Below are positions 54,032 to 62,578 of a stretch of DNA of 64,000 nucleotides, piece after piece; the first letter of the stretch is position 1; the number at the start of each line of letters is the position of its first letter. This stretch comes from Sedimentitalea nanhaiensis DSM 24252. GTDB lineage: Bacteria; Pseudomonadota; Alphaproteobacteria; Rhodobacterales; Rhodobacteraceae. Position numbers and translations under genes: made by a program. The stretch is taken from contig NZ_KI421509.1 of assembly GCF_000473225.1 (NCBI RefSeq), positions 1,202,045 to 1,266,044 on the forward strand. The letters run 5' to 3'. Under the pieces are notes generated by a model. It saw nothing but the letters and a program-made list of their open reading frames with translations, had not been told where the DNA came from and made no database searches.

Positions 54032-54700
54032 TCACGCCGCCGTCATGACCCCGGCCAGATTGCGGAACATCGCCGCCCCGTCGGTGCCGCCATGGCGAAC
54101 ATCCGCCGCCCTTTCCGGGTGCGGCATCATCCCCAGAACCCGGCGGTTCGGCGACAGGATCCCGGCAATATCGTCTGCGGCTCCGTTTGGATTGTCGACA
54201 TAGCGGAACGCCACGCGGTCCTGCTCGCGCAGTTCGGCCAAAGTCGCCTGATCCGCGAAATAGTTGCCGTCATGATGCGCCACCGGAATACCGATCACGT
54301 CACCCTGATTGTACCCGTCGGTAAAGGCGCTATCGGATGTTTCCACTTTTAATTCAACGGTTTTGCAAATGTACTTCAACCCCGCGTTGCGCAACAGCGC
54401 ACCGGGCAGAATGCCGGTTTCGGTCAGAACCTGAAAGCCATTGCACACCCCCAGAACATAGCCGCCGCGGTCCGCATGCGCCTTGACCGCGCGACAAATC
54501 GGCGACTGCGCCGCGATGGCGCCGCAGCGCAGATAGTCGCCATAGGAAAACCCGCCCGGAATGCCGACAATGTCCACGCCATCGGGCAGCGCGCTGTCCT
54601 TGTGCCACACCATGGTGACCTCGGCCCCGGCGGCGGAAAACGCCACCGCCAGATCGCGATCACAGTTCGATCCGGGAAAAACGACGACAGCGGCGCGCAT
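54032..54700 (-). CDS. purQ: Phosphoribosylformylglycinamidine synthase subunit PurQ
   Basis: A 222-residue glutaminase subunit that feeds ammonia to PurL in purine synthesis. Motifs: [31 protein letters not shown], the nucleophile in [13 protein letters not shown], and the histidine-glutamate in GMMPHPERA. The ATG at 54700 overlaps the purS stop (TGATG). It is the third gene of purC-purS-purQ. The separate small PurS/PurQ system is the non-fused form of the enzyme. Confidence 0.97.
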   Translation of the reverse strand: MRAAVVVFPGSNCDRDLAVAFSAAGAEVTMVWHKDSALPDGVDIVGIPGGFSYGDYLRCGAIAAQSPICRAVKAHADRGGYVLGVCNGFQVLTETGILPGALLRNAGLKYICKTVELKVETSDSAFTDGYNQGDVIGIPVAHHDGNYFADQATLAELREQDRVAFRYVDNPNGAADDIAGILSPNRRVLGMMPHPERAADVRHGGTDGAAMFRNLAGVMTAA

Positions 54701-54930
54701 CAGAGCATCTCGACCTGATAGGATTCGATCACCGTATTGGCCAGCAGCTTTTCGCACATCTCGGCGACGTCCGCCTCGGATGCGCCCTCGGCCAGGTCTA
54801 GTTCGATCACCTTGCCCTGGCGCACGCCGGTCACACCGCCAAAACCCATCGCCCCCAATGCGTGGCGCACCGCCTCACCCTGCGGATCAAGAACCCCGTT
54901 CTTCAGCATCACATGCACCCGTGCCTTCAT
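54700..54930 (-). CDS. purS: Phosphoribosylformylglycinamidine synthase subunit PurS
   Basis: A 76-residue subunit that bridges PurQ and the small-type PurL. Typical sequence: [30 protein letters not shown] and [44 protein letters not shown] precedes the ATG. It overlaps purQ by one base at TGATG. Confidence 0.96.
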   Translation of the reverse strand: MKARVHVMLKNGVLDPQGEAVRHALGAMGFGGVTGVRQGKVIELDLAEGASEADVAEMCEKLLANTVIESYQVEML

Positions 54931-55016
54931 CTTGTCGTCCCCTGGTCAAAGCGCGCAAATGCCGCTTCCATTTGGTAAATGCTCGTGCTGTCCGGCCCGT
55001 TGCGGGGCCGACCGGC

Positions 55017-55778
55017 TCAGTTGATCAGCGTCGGTTTGGTCACCGGACCGTTGTTCTTGGGCAGAACCCCCAACCGGCGCGCCACCTCGGAATAGGCATC
55101 CGTCAGACTGCCCAGATCGCGGCGGAACACATCCTTGTCCAGCTTCTGGCCAGTCTCGATATCCCACAAACGACAGCTGTCCGGGCTGATTTCGTCAGCA
55201 ATGATCAGGCGCTGGAAATCGCCGTCATAGACCCGGCCGATCTCGATCTTGAAATCCACCAGCCGGATACCGACCGCCAGCATCACGCCGGACAGGAAAT
55301 CATTCACCCGCAGCGCCAGGCTCAGCACGTCGTCCATGTCCTGCTGGCTGGCCCAGCCAAAGGCCGCGATATGCTCTTCGGTGACCAGCGGATCGCCCAG
55401 CGCGTCGTCCTTATAGCAATATTCGACAATCGGACGCGGCAGCTGGGTGCCCTCTTCGATACCCAGACGCTTGGACATCGACCCGGCGGCAAAGTTGCGT
55501 ACGATGATCTCCAGCGGAATGATCTCGCAGCTGCGCACCAGCTGTTCGCGCATGTTGAGACGTCGAATAAAATGAGTCGGCACACCGATGGTGTTCAGCC
55601 CGGTCATGAAGAACTCGCTCAGGCGGTTGTTCAACACACCCTTGCCGTCGATCACATCTTTCTTTTCGGCGTTGAACGCGGTGGCATCGTCCTTGAAATA
55701 CTGCACGATCGTGCCCGGTTCAGGGCCTTCATACAGGATCTTGGCTTTGCCTTCATAGATTTTCTTGCGACGCGCCAT
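55017..55778 (-). CDS. purC: Phosphoribosylaminoimidazole-succinocarboxamide synthase
   Basis: A 253-residue SAICAR synthetase of purine synthesis. Start [36 protein letters not shown] is canonical; further motifs are [47 protein letters not shown] and DFKIEIGR, followed by [26 protein letters not shown] lies before the ATG at 55778. The upstream in-frame ATG would add 28 unrelated residues. Confidence 0.97.
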   Translation of the reverse strand: MARRKKIYEGKAKILYEGPEPGTIVQYFKDDATAFNAEKKDVIDGKGVLNNRLSEFFMTGLNTIGVPTHFIRRLNMREQLVRSCEIIPLEIIVRNFAAGSMSKRLGIEEGTQLPRPIVEYCYKDDALGDPLVTEEHIAAFGWASQQDMDDVLSLALRVNDFLSGVMLAVGIRLVDFKIEIGRVYDGDFQRLIIADEISPDSCRLWDIETGQKLDKDVFRRDLGSLTDAYSEVARRLGVLPKNNGPVTKPTLIN

Positions 55779-55886
55779 GTACAGCCCCTTGGGATAGGAC
55801 GACCGGAGGAATCCCGGACTCTTGGCGCCGCTATAGTGCAAGGCCCGCAATCCCGCAAGCAATGCGCCACGGGCCGGTTCCCATGC

Positions 55887-56342
55887 CTAGCCTGCGGGCC
55901 GTTGCATCATGGCGATGACTTCAAAGATCTGGATGCACCGCGCCTCTGCAATCTCAAGGCGTTTGGCCATGGCAATCAGCATCTCCTGTTCGCCGGGATC
56001 CAGCCGTCCATCGGCCAGCGCGATGCGAATGGCGAAACACAAAGCGGTTTCGCGCAGCTCCGGGCTCAGCGACGCTGCCGCGCGTTCAAAGACCTTTTGC
56101 CCGCCCTCGGCGCGCAACTGGCGCACGATATCGCGCGCCAGGATCAGCGTCCGTTCGACTCCGATGGACAGAAAAATCGGACTATAGGTGCTGATGTTCA
56201 GTATCTGGTGCAACTCGGTATCGTCCATCCGGCCATCCGCCGCCGCGATCAGAAACGGCATCGACAGAACGCTGCGCGCCACTTCGCTGGCCTGATCCGC
56301 GGGCCCGGTATCGTCGCTGCGCAGCCTTGAAAATAGTCCCAT
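55887..56342 (-). CDS. TerB-like protein (third copy)
   Basis: A 151-residue helical protein with the TerB layout: MPFLIAAADGRMDDTELHQILN in the first half and ALCFAIRIALADGRLDPGEQEMLIAMAKRLEI in the second, each carrying an AADGR/ADGR acidic turn. It is more distant from the tandem pair at 4934..5860 than they are from each other. ATG at 56342 (MGLFSRLRSDD). It lies upstream of purC on the same strand, with 108 bases between, and may share its transcript. Confidence 0.85.
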   Translation of the reverse strand: MGLFSRLRSDDTGPADQASEVARSVLSMPFLIAAADGRMDDTELHQILNISTYSPIFLSIGVERTLILARDIVRQLRAEGGQKVFERAAASLSPELRETALCFAIRIALADGRLDPGEQEMLIAMAKRLEIAEARCIQIFEVIAMMQRPAG

Positions 56343-56537
56343 GTTCCACCCCCTCGGCACCTCACCAGATATGTCAGACTTGTCGCACATCCCGGCATAA
56401 ATGAGGCACCGAAGCGAAAAACCCGTGGCGCACGCCAGGACCGCCGGGCCGGTTTGCCGCAGAAATGGCACTTGCGCGTGCGGGTCGCGATGGTCATATC
56501 TTTGCCCACCGAGGCCAACCCCAGAGGATACGGATCC

Positions 56538-56855
56538 ATGACCACATTCGACGATCGTGAACAGGCGTTCGAAGCCAAATACGCCCATGACGCAGAAATG
56601 CAGTTCAAGGCCGAAGCACGGCGCAACAAGCTGACCGGGCTGTGGGCGGCCGATCTGATGGGCAAGACCGGCGACGAGGCCGAAGCCTATGCCAAGACCG
56701 TGGTTCTGGCCGATTTCGAGGAAGCCGGACACGAGGACGTGGTGCGCAAGGTTGCGGCGGATCTCGGTGACAAATCCAGCCCCGAGACGATCCGCACGAA
56801 AATGGACGAATTGATGCAGGTCGCCAAAGCCCAGCTGATGCAGGAACTCAAGTAG
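56538..56855 (+). CDS. F1-ATPase zeta subunit (DUF1476 inhibitor)
   Basis: A 105-residue protein of the DUF1476 family, shown in Paracoccus denitrificans to be the zeta subunit that blocks ATP hydrolysis by F1. The N-terminal inhibitory segment is MTTFDDREQAFEAKYAHDAEMQFKAEARRNKLTGLWAA, followed by a four-helix body ending in MQVAKAQLMQELK. Length is normal. The atp operon is not in the window. Confidence 0.95.
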   Translation: MTTFDDREQAFEAKYAHDAEMQFKAEARRNKLTGLWAADLMGKTGDEAEAYAKTVVLADFEEAGHEDVVRKVAADLGDKSSPETIRTKMDELMQVAKAQLMQELK

Positions 56856-56886
56856 CCGGCCACCCCGGACGGGCACCGGCCCCGCG

Positions 56887-56908
56887 CCGGCCCGGATATG
56901 CGGGCCGG
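56887..56908 (+). terminator. Hairpin after the zeta-subunit gene
   Basis: CCGGCCCG and CGGGCCGG form an 8-bp perfect stem with a GATATG loop, 32 bases after the stop codon. The following TCCTTGG is a poor T tract, so this may be a weak terminator or an mRNA 3'-end stabiliser. It insulates the bmt leader from the zeta gene. Confidence 0.55.
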
Positions 56909-56952
56909 TCCTTGGACGTGCCATATTCATAATCAAGTTGAAAAATTCCGAT

Positions 56953-57020
56953 TTGCCGCGCGCACCCCGCTGTGACAAACCGGCGCTGAACGGGTGCCTC
57001 TTTGGCGCACGGCAAAAGGA
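56953..57020 (+). promoter_or_regulatory. Structured leader abutting the bmt ribosome-binding site
   Basis: Nested complementary segments sit just before the gene: TTGCCG (56953..56958) pairs with CGGCAA (57010..57015), GCGC (56960..56963) with GCGC (57005..57008), and ACCC (56964..56967) with GGGT (56992..56995). The outer stem ends in the AAAAGGA ribosome-binding site (57014..57020). This is the layout of a translation-controlling RNA. It does not match the SAM-II or Rhodobacterales SAM/SAH consensus as I know them. Confidence 0.45.
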
Positions 57021-57029
57021 CTGTTCGCC

Positions 57030-58055
57030 ATGACCTGCGCATTTCAAACCATGCTCGACCGCCTTGATGTCATCCTCGCGGACGGCGCCACCGGCACCAA
57101 CCTGTTCAACATGGGGCTGATGTCGGGAGATGCGCCCGAGTTCTGGAATGTCGACGAACCCGCCAAGATCACCGCCCTGTACAAGGGCGCGGTGGATGCG
57201 GGCAGCGATCTGTTCCTGACCAACACCTTTGGCGGCAACGCATCGCGTCTGAAACTGCACGACGGTCAGAAACGCGTGCGCGAACTCAACCGGGTCGGTG
57301 CCGAGCTGGGCCGCGACGTGGCGGACAAGGCCGCGCGCCCAGTAATCGTCGCGGGCTCGGTCGGCCCTACCGGTGAAATCATGCAGCCGGTCGGCACCCT
57401 GTCGCACGCCGTTGCGGTCGAAATGTTCCACGAACAGGCCGACGGGCTGAAAGAGGGCGGCGCCGATGTGCTGTGGCTGGAAACGATTTCCGCCCCCGAA
57501 GAATATCGCGCTGCCGCCGAAGCCTTTGCCCTGGCGGACATGCCCTGGTGCGGCACGATGAGCTTTGACACCGCCGGGCGCACCATGATGGGCGTGACCT
57601 CGGCCGACATGGTGAAATTGGTCGAGGAACTCGACCCCGCGCCGCTGGCCTTCGGGGCCAATTGCGGCACCGGTGCATCAGACCTGCTGCGCACGCTGCT
57701 GGGGTTTGCCACACAAGCCAAGGAAATCGGCACCCAGCGCGCCCTGATCGCCAAAGGCAACGCCGGTATCCCGAAATATGTCGATGGTCACATCCATTAT
57801 GACGGCACGCCAGAGCTGATGGGCGACTATGCCGCGATGGCGCGCGATTGCGGTGCCAGGATCATCGGCGGCTGCTGTGGGACCATGCCCGAGCACCTGC
57901 GCCACATGCGCGAAGCCCTGGACACCCGCCCGCGTGGCGATGCCCCGACGCTGGACCAGATCACCGCCGCCCTGGGCGCGTTCTCGTCCGCGGGCGACGG
58001 CACCGGCGACGATGTGGCCCCGAAACGCGAACGCCGGGGCCGCCGCCGCAGCTGA
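57030..58055 (+). CDS. bmt: Homocysteine S-methyltransferase (betaine-homocysteine type)
   Basis: A 341-residue zinc methyltransferase that transfers a methyl group to homocysteine to form methionine. Motifs: LADGATGTNLFNMGL, TNTFGGNASRLKL, AGSVGPTGE, and the zinc cysteines in GANCGTG and GGCCGTMPEHL. It is annotated in roseobacters as betaine-homocysteine methyltransferase, but may be the homocysteine-binding piece of a split B12-dependent methionine synthase; a corrinoid protein gene is 1.4 kb away. AAAAGGA lies 9 bases before the ATG at 57030. Confidence 0.9.
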   Translation: MTCAFQTMLDRLDVILADGATGTNLFNMGLMSGDAPEFWNVDEPAKITALYKGAVDAGSDLFLTNTFGGNASRLKLHDGQKRVRELNRVGAELGRDVADKAARPVIVAGSVGPTGEIMQPVGTLSHAVAVEMFHEQADGLKEGGADVLWLETISAPEEYRAAAEAFALADMPWCGTMSFDTAGRTMMGVTSADMVKLVEELDPAPLAFGANCGTGASDLLRTLLGFATQAKEIGTQRALIAKGNAGIPKYVDGHIHYDGTPELMGDYAAMARDCGARIIGGCCGTMPEHLRHMREALDTRPRGDAPTLDQITAALGAFSSAGDGTGDDVAPKRERRGRRRS

Positions 58056-58126
58056 CCATCCGTTGCGTGCAGCACGATACATGAGGACTGCCGCTTAACG
58101 ATCTGAAAACAGGTATCATTTTCCGA

Positions 58127-58146
58127 TTGTTTCGCGCGCGAAACAA
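58127..58146. other. 20-bp perfect palindrome between convergent genes
   Basis: The 20 bases are self-complementary, with arms TTGTTTCGCG and CGCGAAACAA. They lie between the 3' ends of bmt and the radical SAM gene. An 8-bp stem with a CGCG loop could act as a bidirectional terminator, although the T tracts are short. Alternatively it is a protein-binding site. Confidence 0.5.
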
Positions 58147-58214
58147 ATCTCTGCAAGCCATTGAAATCACCGGATCGGCCAAGCGGCGCATCTGCCGAAT
58201 CGTACATTTCGCAG

Positions 58215-59294
58215 TCAAAACAGCGCCAGTTGATCCCCGACCTGTGCCGGTTTTCGAAACCGATCGCAACGCAACGGCGCGGTCGGGCCATCCAGCCCGT
58301 GGCGTCGCGCCGCGGCCCGAAACCGTTTCCCGATCATCTCGGCATAGGGTCCTTCGCCCCGCATCCGGTGACCCCACCGGGCGTCATAGTCCTTGCCGCC
58401 GTGCATCTCGCGCAGCCGGGCCATCACCTTGGCCGCGCGCCCCGGTTCATGTTCGGCCAGCCATTCCTGCCACAACGGCGATACTTCACGAGGCAAACGC
58501 AGCATGATCCAGCTGGCCGCATCGGCCCCCGCCTCTGCCCCGGCAGCCAGCAGCGACTCGATCTCGTGATCGGTCAGACCGGGTACGATCGGCGAGGTCA
58601 TCACCCGCACCGGAATACCCGCCCGCACCAGCCTGCGGATGGTCAGCAGCCGCCGGTCGGGCGATGGCGCGCGCGGCTCCATCCGACGGCTCAGTCCGGC
58701 ATTCAGCGTCGTCATCGAAATTCCGACCCGCGCCAGCCCCCGCGCCGCCATTGGTGCCAGAATATCGATATCGCGCTCAATCAGCGTGCCCTTGGTGACA
58801 ATCGCCACCGGATGGTTGAACCGTGCCAACACCTGCAGGCAGGCGCGCATGATTTCGTGCTCCTTCTCAATCGGTTGATAGGGGTCCGTGTTGGTCCCGA
58901 CCGCAATCGGGGCCACCAGATACCGCCTGGAGCGCAGTTCGCGATCAAGCACCTCGGCGGCATTGGGCCGCGCCACCAGCCGGGTTTCGAAATCCAACCC
59001 GGGCGACAGCCCAAGATAGGCATGGCTGGGTCGCGCAAAACAGTAGACACACCCGTGTTCACAGCCGCGATAGGGGTTGATCGAGCGATCAAACGGCAGG
59101 TCAGGCGAGCGGTTCCAGGTGATCAGGCTGCGCACCCGTTCCTCGCTGACCTGTGTGCAAAATCCATCCCGCTCCTCGGCGATCTCCCAACCGTCATTCT
59201 CTTCGGTGCGCGACAGATCGAACCGCCCGCTGGCATTGCTGACCGCCCCGCGCCCGCGACGCCGCGCCTTGTCGATTTCCGTTTCCGATTGCAT
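58215..59294 (-). CDS. PA0069-family radical SAM protein
   Basis: A 359-residue radical SAM protein. The iron-sulfur motif is CEHGCVYC with cysteines at residues 78, 82 and 85 (CxxxCxxC). The N-terminal GRGAVSNASGRFD, and VGTNTDPYQPIEKEHEIMR, are shared by the PA0069/Rv2578c family, related to DNA repair photoproduct lyase-like proteins but of unproven function. The end LRCDRFRKPAQVGDQLALF is typical. Start at 59294 has AGG upstream; an ATG at 59312 is an alternative. Confidence 0.9.
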   Translation of the reverse strand: MQSETEIDKARRRGRGAVSNASGRFDLSRTEENDGWEIAEERDGFCTQVSEERVRSLITWNRSPDLPFDRSINPYRGCEHGCVYCFARPSHAYLGLSPGLDFETRLVARPNAAEVLDRELRSRRYLVAPIAVGTNTDPYQPIEKEHEIMRACLQVLARFNHPVAIVTKGTLIERDIDILAPMAARGLARVGISMTTLNAGLSRRMEPRAPSPDRRLLTIRRLVRAGIPVRVMTSPIVPGLTDHEIESLLAAGAEAGADAASWIMLRLPREVSPLWQEWLAEHEPGRAAKVMARLREMHGGKDYDARWGHRMRGEGPYAEMIGKRFRAAARRHGLDGPTAPLRCDRFRKPAQVGDQLALF

Positions 59295-59504
59295 ACGCCT
59301 AAAATAGAACATTTGATGAACATCATCAACAACTCGATAATTTCCATGCAAGAACTTCATTATCAATCGCCCGAATTCGACAGTATAGGTCGGTTGCAGC
59401 GCCGCCGATGTCGCAATCAACGCAGTTAAAACGCGACCTTTTGGCAAAAAGAACCGCAGGACGGACATCCGGGGGTCTTCCCCGCACATCAAGGAATCGC
59501 ACGC

Positions 59505-60203
59505 ATGTCGGAAGAAGATGACATCATCCTGTCGGAACTGGACGACGAAGAACTGGTCCAACAGATGTTCGACGACCTTTATGACGGTCTGCGCGAAGAG
59601 ATCGAGGAAGGCGTCAACATTCTTCTGGCGCGCAATTGGGCCCCCTATGACATCCTGACCAAAGCCCTGGTTGGAGGCATGACCATCGTCGGGGCCGACT
59701 TCCGCGACGGTATCCTGTTTGTACCCGAGGTGCTGCTCGCCGCCAACGCGATGAAGGGCGGCATGGCGATTCTCAAGCCGCTGCTGGCCGAAACCGGCGC
59801 CCCACGTGTCGGCAAGATGGTGATCGGAACCGTCAAGGGCGACATTCACGACATCGGCAAGAACCTGGTCAGCATGATGATGGAAGGCGCCGGTTTCGAG
59901 GTGGTCGACCTGGGCATCAACAACCCGGTTGAAAACTATCTGGAAGCGCTGGAAACCGAACAGCCCGATATCCTGGGCATGTCCGCCCTGCTGACCACCA
60001 CCATGCCGTATATGAAAGTGGTCATCGACACGCTGATCGAACAGGGCAAGCGCGAGGACTACATCGTGCTGGTGGGCGGTGCGCCGCTGAACGAGGAATT
60101 CGGCAAGGCCATCGGGGCCGATGCCTATTGCCGCGATGCGGCCGTGGCCGTGGAAACGGCCAAGGACTTCGTCGGTCGCAAGCACAACAGCCTGAGCGCC
60201 TGA
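59505..60203 (+). CDS. Corrinoid (B12-binding) methyltransferase protein
   Basis: A 232-residue protein with a methionine-synthase B12 cap domain (about residues 15-95, EEGVNILLARNWAPYDILTKALVGGMTIVG) and a cobalamin-binding Rossmann domain. The lower ligand histidine is in GDIHDIGKN (aspartate 113, histidine 115, glycine 118), followed by VDLGINNP and the SALLTTTMPYM and VGGAPL motifs. It would carry the methyl group between a donor protein and homocysteine methyltransferase. DUF1638 follows after 3 bases. Confidence 0.93.
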   Translation: MSEEDDIILSELDDEELVQQMFDDLYDGLREEIEEGVNILLARNWAPYDILTKALVGGMTIVGADFRDGILFVPEVLLAANAMKGGMAILKPLLAETGAPRVGKMVIGTVKGDIHDIGKNLVSMMMEGAGFEVVDLGINNPVENYLEALETEQPDILGMSALLTTTMPYMKVVIDTLIEQGKREDYIVLVGGAPLNEEFGKAIGADAYCRDAAVAVETAKDFVGRKHNSLSA

Positions 60204-60206
60204 GCC

Positions 60207-60920
60207 ATGGTGCGGCGGCGCAGCGCCGACCGCCCTGCCCGGCGGGCGTCCGCGCGCCCGCCCACCGGAACTACTCTGGATGACCAAAGCCTGACCGAAG
60301 CGGGGCTTGCCGCGCCGACGCGAAAATCGGGGCGGATCCTGCTGATCGCCTGCGGCGCGCTGGCCCGCGAAATCCTGCAGCTGAAGAAACAAGGCGGTTG
60401 GGATCACATGGATCTGACCTGCCTGCCCGCCATCCTGCACAATCACCCCGACCAGATCACCGCCTCGGTCGAGGCCCTGATTGGCAGGAACAGCGCCATC
60501 TACGACAAGATCTATGTGGTCTATGCGGATTGCGGCACCGGCGGCCAGCTGCAACAGGCCTGCGACCGGCTGGGCGTGGAAATGGTGCAGGGTCCGCATT
60601 GCTATTCCTTCTACGAAGGCAACGACCGTTTCGCACAACATCTGGACGATGAAACGACGGCGTTTTACCTGACAGACTTCCTGGCCCGACAGTTCGACTC
60701 TTTCATCTGGAAACCGCTGGGGCTGGACCGGCATCCGGAATTGCGCGAGATGTATTTCGGCAATTACACCAAGCTGGTCTATCAGGCCCAGACCGACAAT
60801 CCGGAATTGACCGCCCGCGCGCAGGGCTATGCCAACCGGCTGGGGCTGGAGTTCGAGCGGCGCGTGACCGGTTTTGGCGATCTGCAGACCACGCTCGCCG
60901 CATGGGCGGACCGCTCCTGA
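60207..60920 (+). CDS. DUF1638 protein linked to corrinoid methyl transfer
   Basis: A 237-residue protein with the DUF1638 domain: ILLIACGALAREILQLKK, then MDLTCLPAILHNHPDQI, IYVVYADCGTGGQL and GPHCYSFYEGNDRF. Conserved cysteines occur in these motifs. The family is found beside corrinoid methyltransferase proteins and has been tied to methionine synthesis in the roseobacter Phaeobacter inhibens by mutant fitness, as I recall. Spacing of 3 bases shows an operon with the corrinoid gene. Mechanism is not known. Confidence 0.9.
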   Translation: MVRRRSADRPARRASARPPTGTTLDDQSLTEAGLAAPTRKSGRILLIACGALAREILQLKKQGGWDHMDLTCLPAILHNHPDQITASVEALIGRNSAIYDKIYVVYADCGTGGQLQQACDRLGVEMVQGPHCYSFYEGNDRFAQHLDDETTAFYLTDFLARQFDSFIWKPLGLDRHPELREMYFGNYTKLVYQAQTDNPELTARAQGYANRLGLEFERRVTGFGDLQTTLAAWADRS

Positions 60921-61006
60921 CGCGACGCGGGCCGAGCCGTCTGGCCGCGATGCGCAACCGGTGCCATAGTGCCGGAATCGACTCAACCGGCACAAGGCGC
61001 AGACAC

Positions 61007-61486
61007 ATGCCCGACCAGCAGACGATACGCGACGGCGAACAGAGCGTCGAGACGGACCACCCGACCGATGCGGCGCTTCGGTTCATCGGGCGCATCAACA
61101 CGCCGTGGAGGCGACGCGCGGATTGCCCGCGTCAGGGCCGCCCGGATGGACCCGAATGCACGATCGAGATCTTTGAGCCCTGGGGGCCGGCGCTGCGCGG
61201 ACTGGAAAGATATGACCGGATAGAGGTGCTCTATTGGCTGCACCACTCGCGGCGCGATCTGGTGCTGCAAAACCCGGCCCATGACGGGCAGTTGTTCGGC
61301 ACCTTTGCACTGCGCTCGCCGGTGCGGCCAAATCCGATCGGTACGGCAATGGTGTCGCTGGTGGCACTCCAGGGGCTTCTGCTGACCGTGCGGGGGCTGG
61401 ACTGTCTGGACGGAACGCCGCTGGTCGATATCAAACCGGATCGCTGCGCCTTTTCACCCAAGGCCCCGCCCAAACCGGGGTCGTAA
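61007..61486 (+). CDS. trmO: TrmO-family tRNA methyltransferase
   Basis: A 159-residue protein of the TsaA/TrmO family, which N6-methylates t6A37 in tRNA using SAM. It has FIGRINTPWRRRADCPRQG at about residues 28-46, and the hallmark SPVRPNPIGTAMVSL and LDCLDGTPLVDIKPD. It is the short, single-domain form without the C-terminal extension of E. coli TrmO. Start ATG at 61007, with no strong ribosome-binding site. Closely follows the DUF1638 gene (86 bases). Confidence 0.9.
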   Translation: MPDQQTIRDGEQSVETDHPTDAALRFIGRINTPWRRRADCPRQGRPDGPECTIEIFEPWGPALRGLERYDRIEVLYWLHHSRRDLVLQNPAHDGQLFGTFALRSPVRPNPIGTAMVSLVALQGLLLTVRGLDCLDGTPLVDIKPDRCAFSPKAPPKPGS

Positions 61487-61500
61487 AAGCCACCCGATCG

Positions 61501-61911
61501 TCACGCGTGTTCGCCCGCCACGGTGCGGATACGCTCGATCATGGCGCGCAATCCGTTGCTGCGCTGTGCAGACAGATGATCGTTCAGCCCCAGCCGTGCC
61601 AGTTGCGCCCGCGCATCGACGCCGGGGACCTCGGACACCGGCAGACCGTTGTACAGGCTGCGCAGCACCGCGATCAGACCGCGTACGATCATCGCGTCAC
61701 TTTCGCCGTCAAACCGGAACACGCCGTCTTCGATGGTCGGATGCAGCCACACCTGACTGGCGCAGCCATGGACCCTGGTCGCGGGAACCTGCAGCGCCGG
61801 ATCCAGCGGTTCCATAGTCTTGCCGCGCTCGATCACATAGCGATAGCGATCTTCCCAGTCCTCCAGGAACTCGAAATCCTCGACAATCTCTTCGAATTCG
61901 GCGCGGGCCAT
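61501..61911 (-). CDS. sufE: SufE-family sulfur acceptor
   Basis: A 136-residue cysteine-desulfurase partner that takes persulfide sulfur from SufS for iron-sulfur assembly. It starts MARAEFEEIVEDFEFLEDWEDRYRYVIERGKTMEPL; the acceptor cysteine is residue 50 in RVHGCASQVWL. A downstream DAMIVRGLIAVLRSLYNG helix is typical. ATG at 61911. Not next to other suf genes. Confidence 0.95.
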   Translation of the reverse strand: MARAEFEEIVEDFEFLEDWEDRYRYVIERGKTMEPLDPALQVPATRVHGCASQVWLHPTIEDGVFRFDGESDAMIVRGLIAVLRSLYNGLPVSEVPGVDARAQLARLGLNDHLSAQRSNGLRAMIERIRTVAGEHA

Positions 61912-62045
61912 ACGGTTTTCCCCAAATCTGTGCGTGTGTTTGAGGTATGACGCCCACCCGCGCCTGTCCAGCCCCGCCTTGCGCCTTTTCAACCGACACC
62001 GCATAAGGTAGTCGAAAGACAGGCAGTTCCAATCGGCGAGATAGC

Positions 62046-62561
62046 ATGAAGACGACCCTAACAATTCTGCTGGCGACCAGCCTGGCCCTGTCCGCCTGTG
62101 GCTGGCGCGATTCGCGCATCAACCCGTCGAACTGGGGACCGGGAGAATCGGTTGACGTGGCCAACCCGTCCGCGGTGAACCCGTTGATCCCGGCCAAACG
62201 CCAGGGGCTGTTCAGCAGAAGCAAGGACGATGCGGCGGACAATTCGGTGCTGATCGCCTCTGTCACCAAGCTCAGCATCGAACAGACGCCCGCCGGATCC
62301 ATCATCCTGGCCGAAGGACTGGCCAGTCGCCAGGGGGTCTATGGTGCCGAACTGCGACCGACCGATCCCGGCTCTGAGGTCAAGGATGGCGTTCTGCAAC
62401 TGGAATTCCGGGTGAGCTATCCCGAGTATAACACCCCGGTCGGCAGCGACCGCACGCGCCAGGTGGTCGAAGCCTATTCCGTCACCAGCCAGCAGATGCG
62501 GGGCGTGCACCAGGTGCAGGTCCGCGGCGCACAGAACGCAATGGAATCGCGACGCCGCTAA
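62046..62561 (+). CDS. Small lipoprotein of unknown function
   Basis: A 171-residue predicted lipoprotein with lipobox LSAC (cysteine at residue 18) in MKTTLTILLATSLALSACGW. The aspartate-free +2 residue (glycine) favours outer-membrane sorting. The mature part begins WRDSRINPSNWGP and contains RQGVYGAELRP and VLQLEFRVSYPEYNTPVGS; no known domain is recognised. The pattern is conserved in roseobacters as far as I recall. Divergent from sufE, convergent with rnd. Confidence 0.85.
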   Translation: MKTTLTILLATSLALSACGWRDSRINPSNWGPGESVDVANPSAVNPLIPAKRQGLFSRSKDDAADNSVLIASVTKLSIEQTPAGSIILAEGLASRQGVYGAELRPTDPGSEVKDGVLQLEFRVSYPEYNTPVGSDRTRQVVEAYSVTSQQMRGVHQVQVRGAQNAMESRRR

Positions 62562-62578
62562 AGTCGGCCAGACCCGCC

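Noticed and set aside
56953-57020. Known SAM-II or SAM/SAH riboswitch in front of bmt
   Set aside because: The conserved core sequences of those classes, as I know them, are not present; kept only as an unassigned structured leader.
56343-57431. Minus-strand extension upstream of the third TerB-like gene
   Set aside because: Lies opposite the zeta-subunit and bmt genes; the TerB-like protein begins naturally at 56342.
59295-60995. Long minus-strand frame opposite the corrinoid and DUF1638 genes, in phase with the radical SAM gene
   Set aside because: Histidine/glycine-rich antisense translation of two recognised genes; the radical SAM protein has its family start at 59294.
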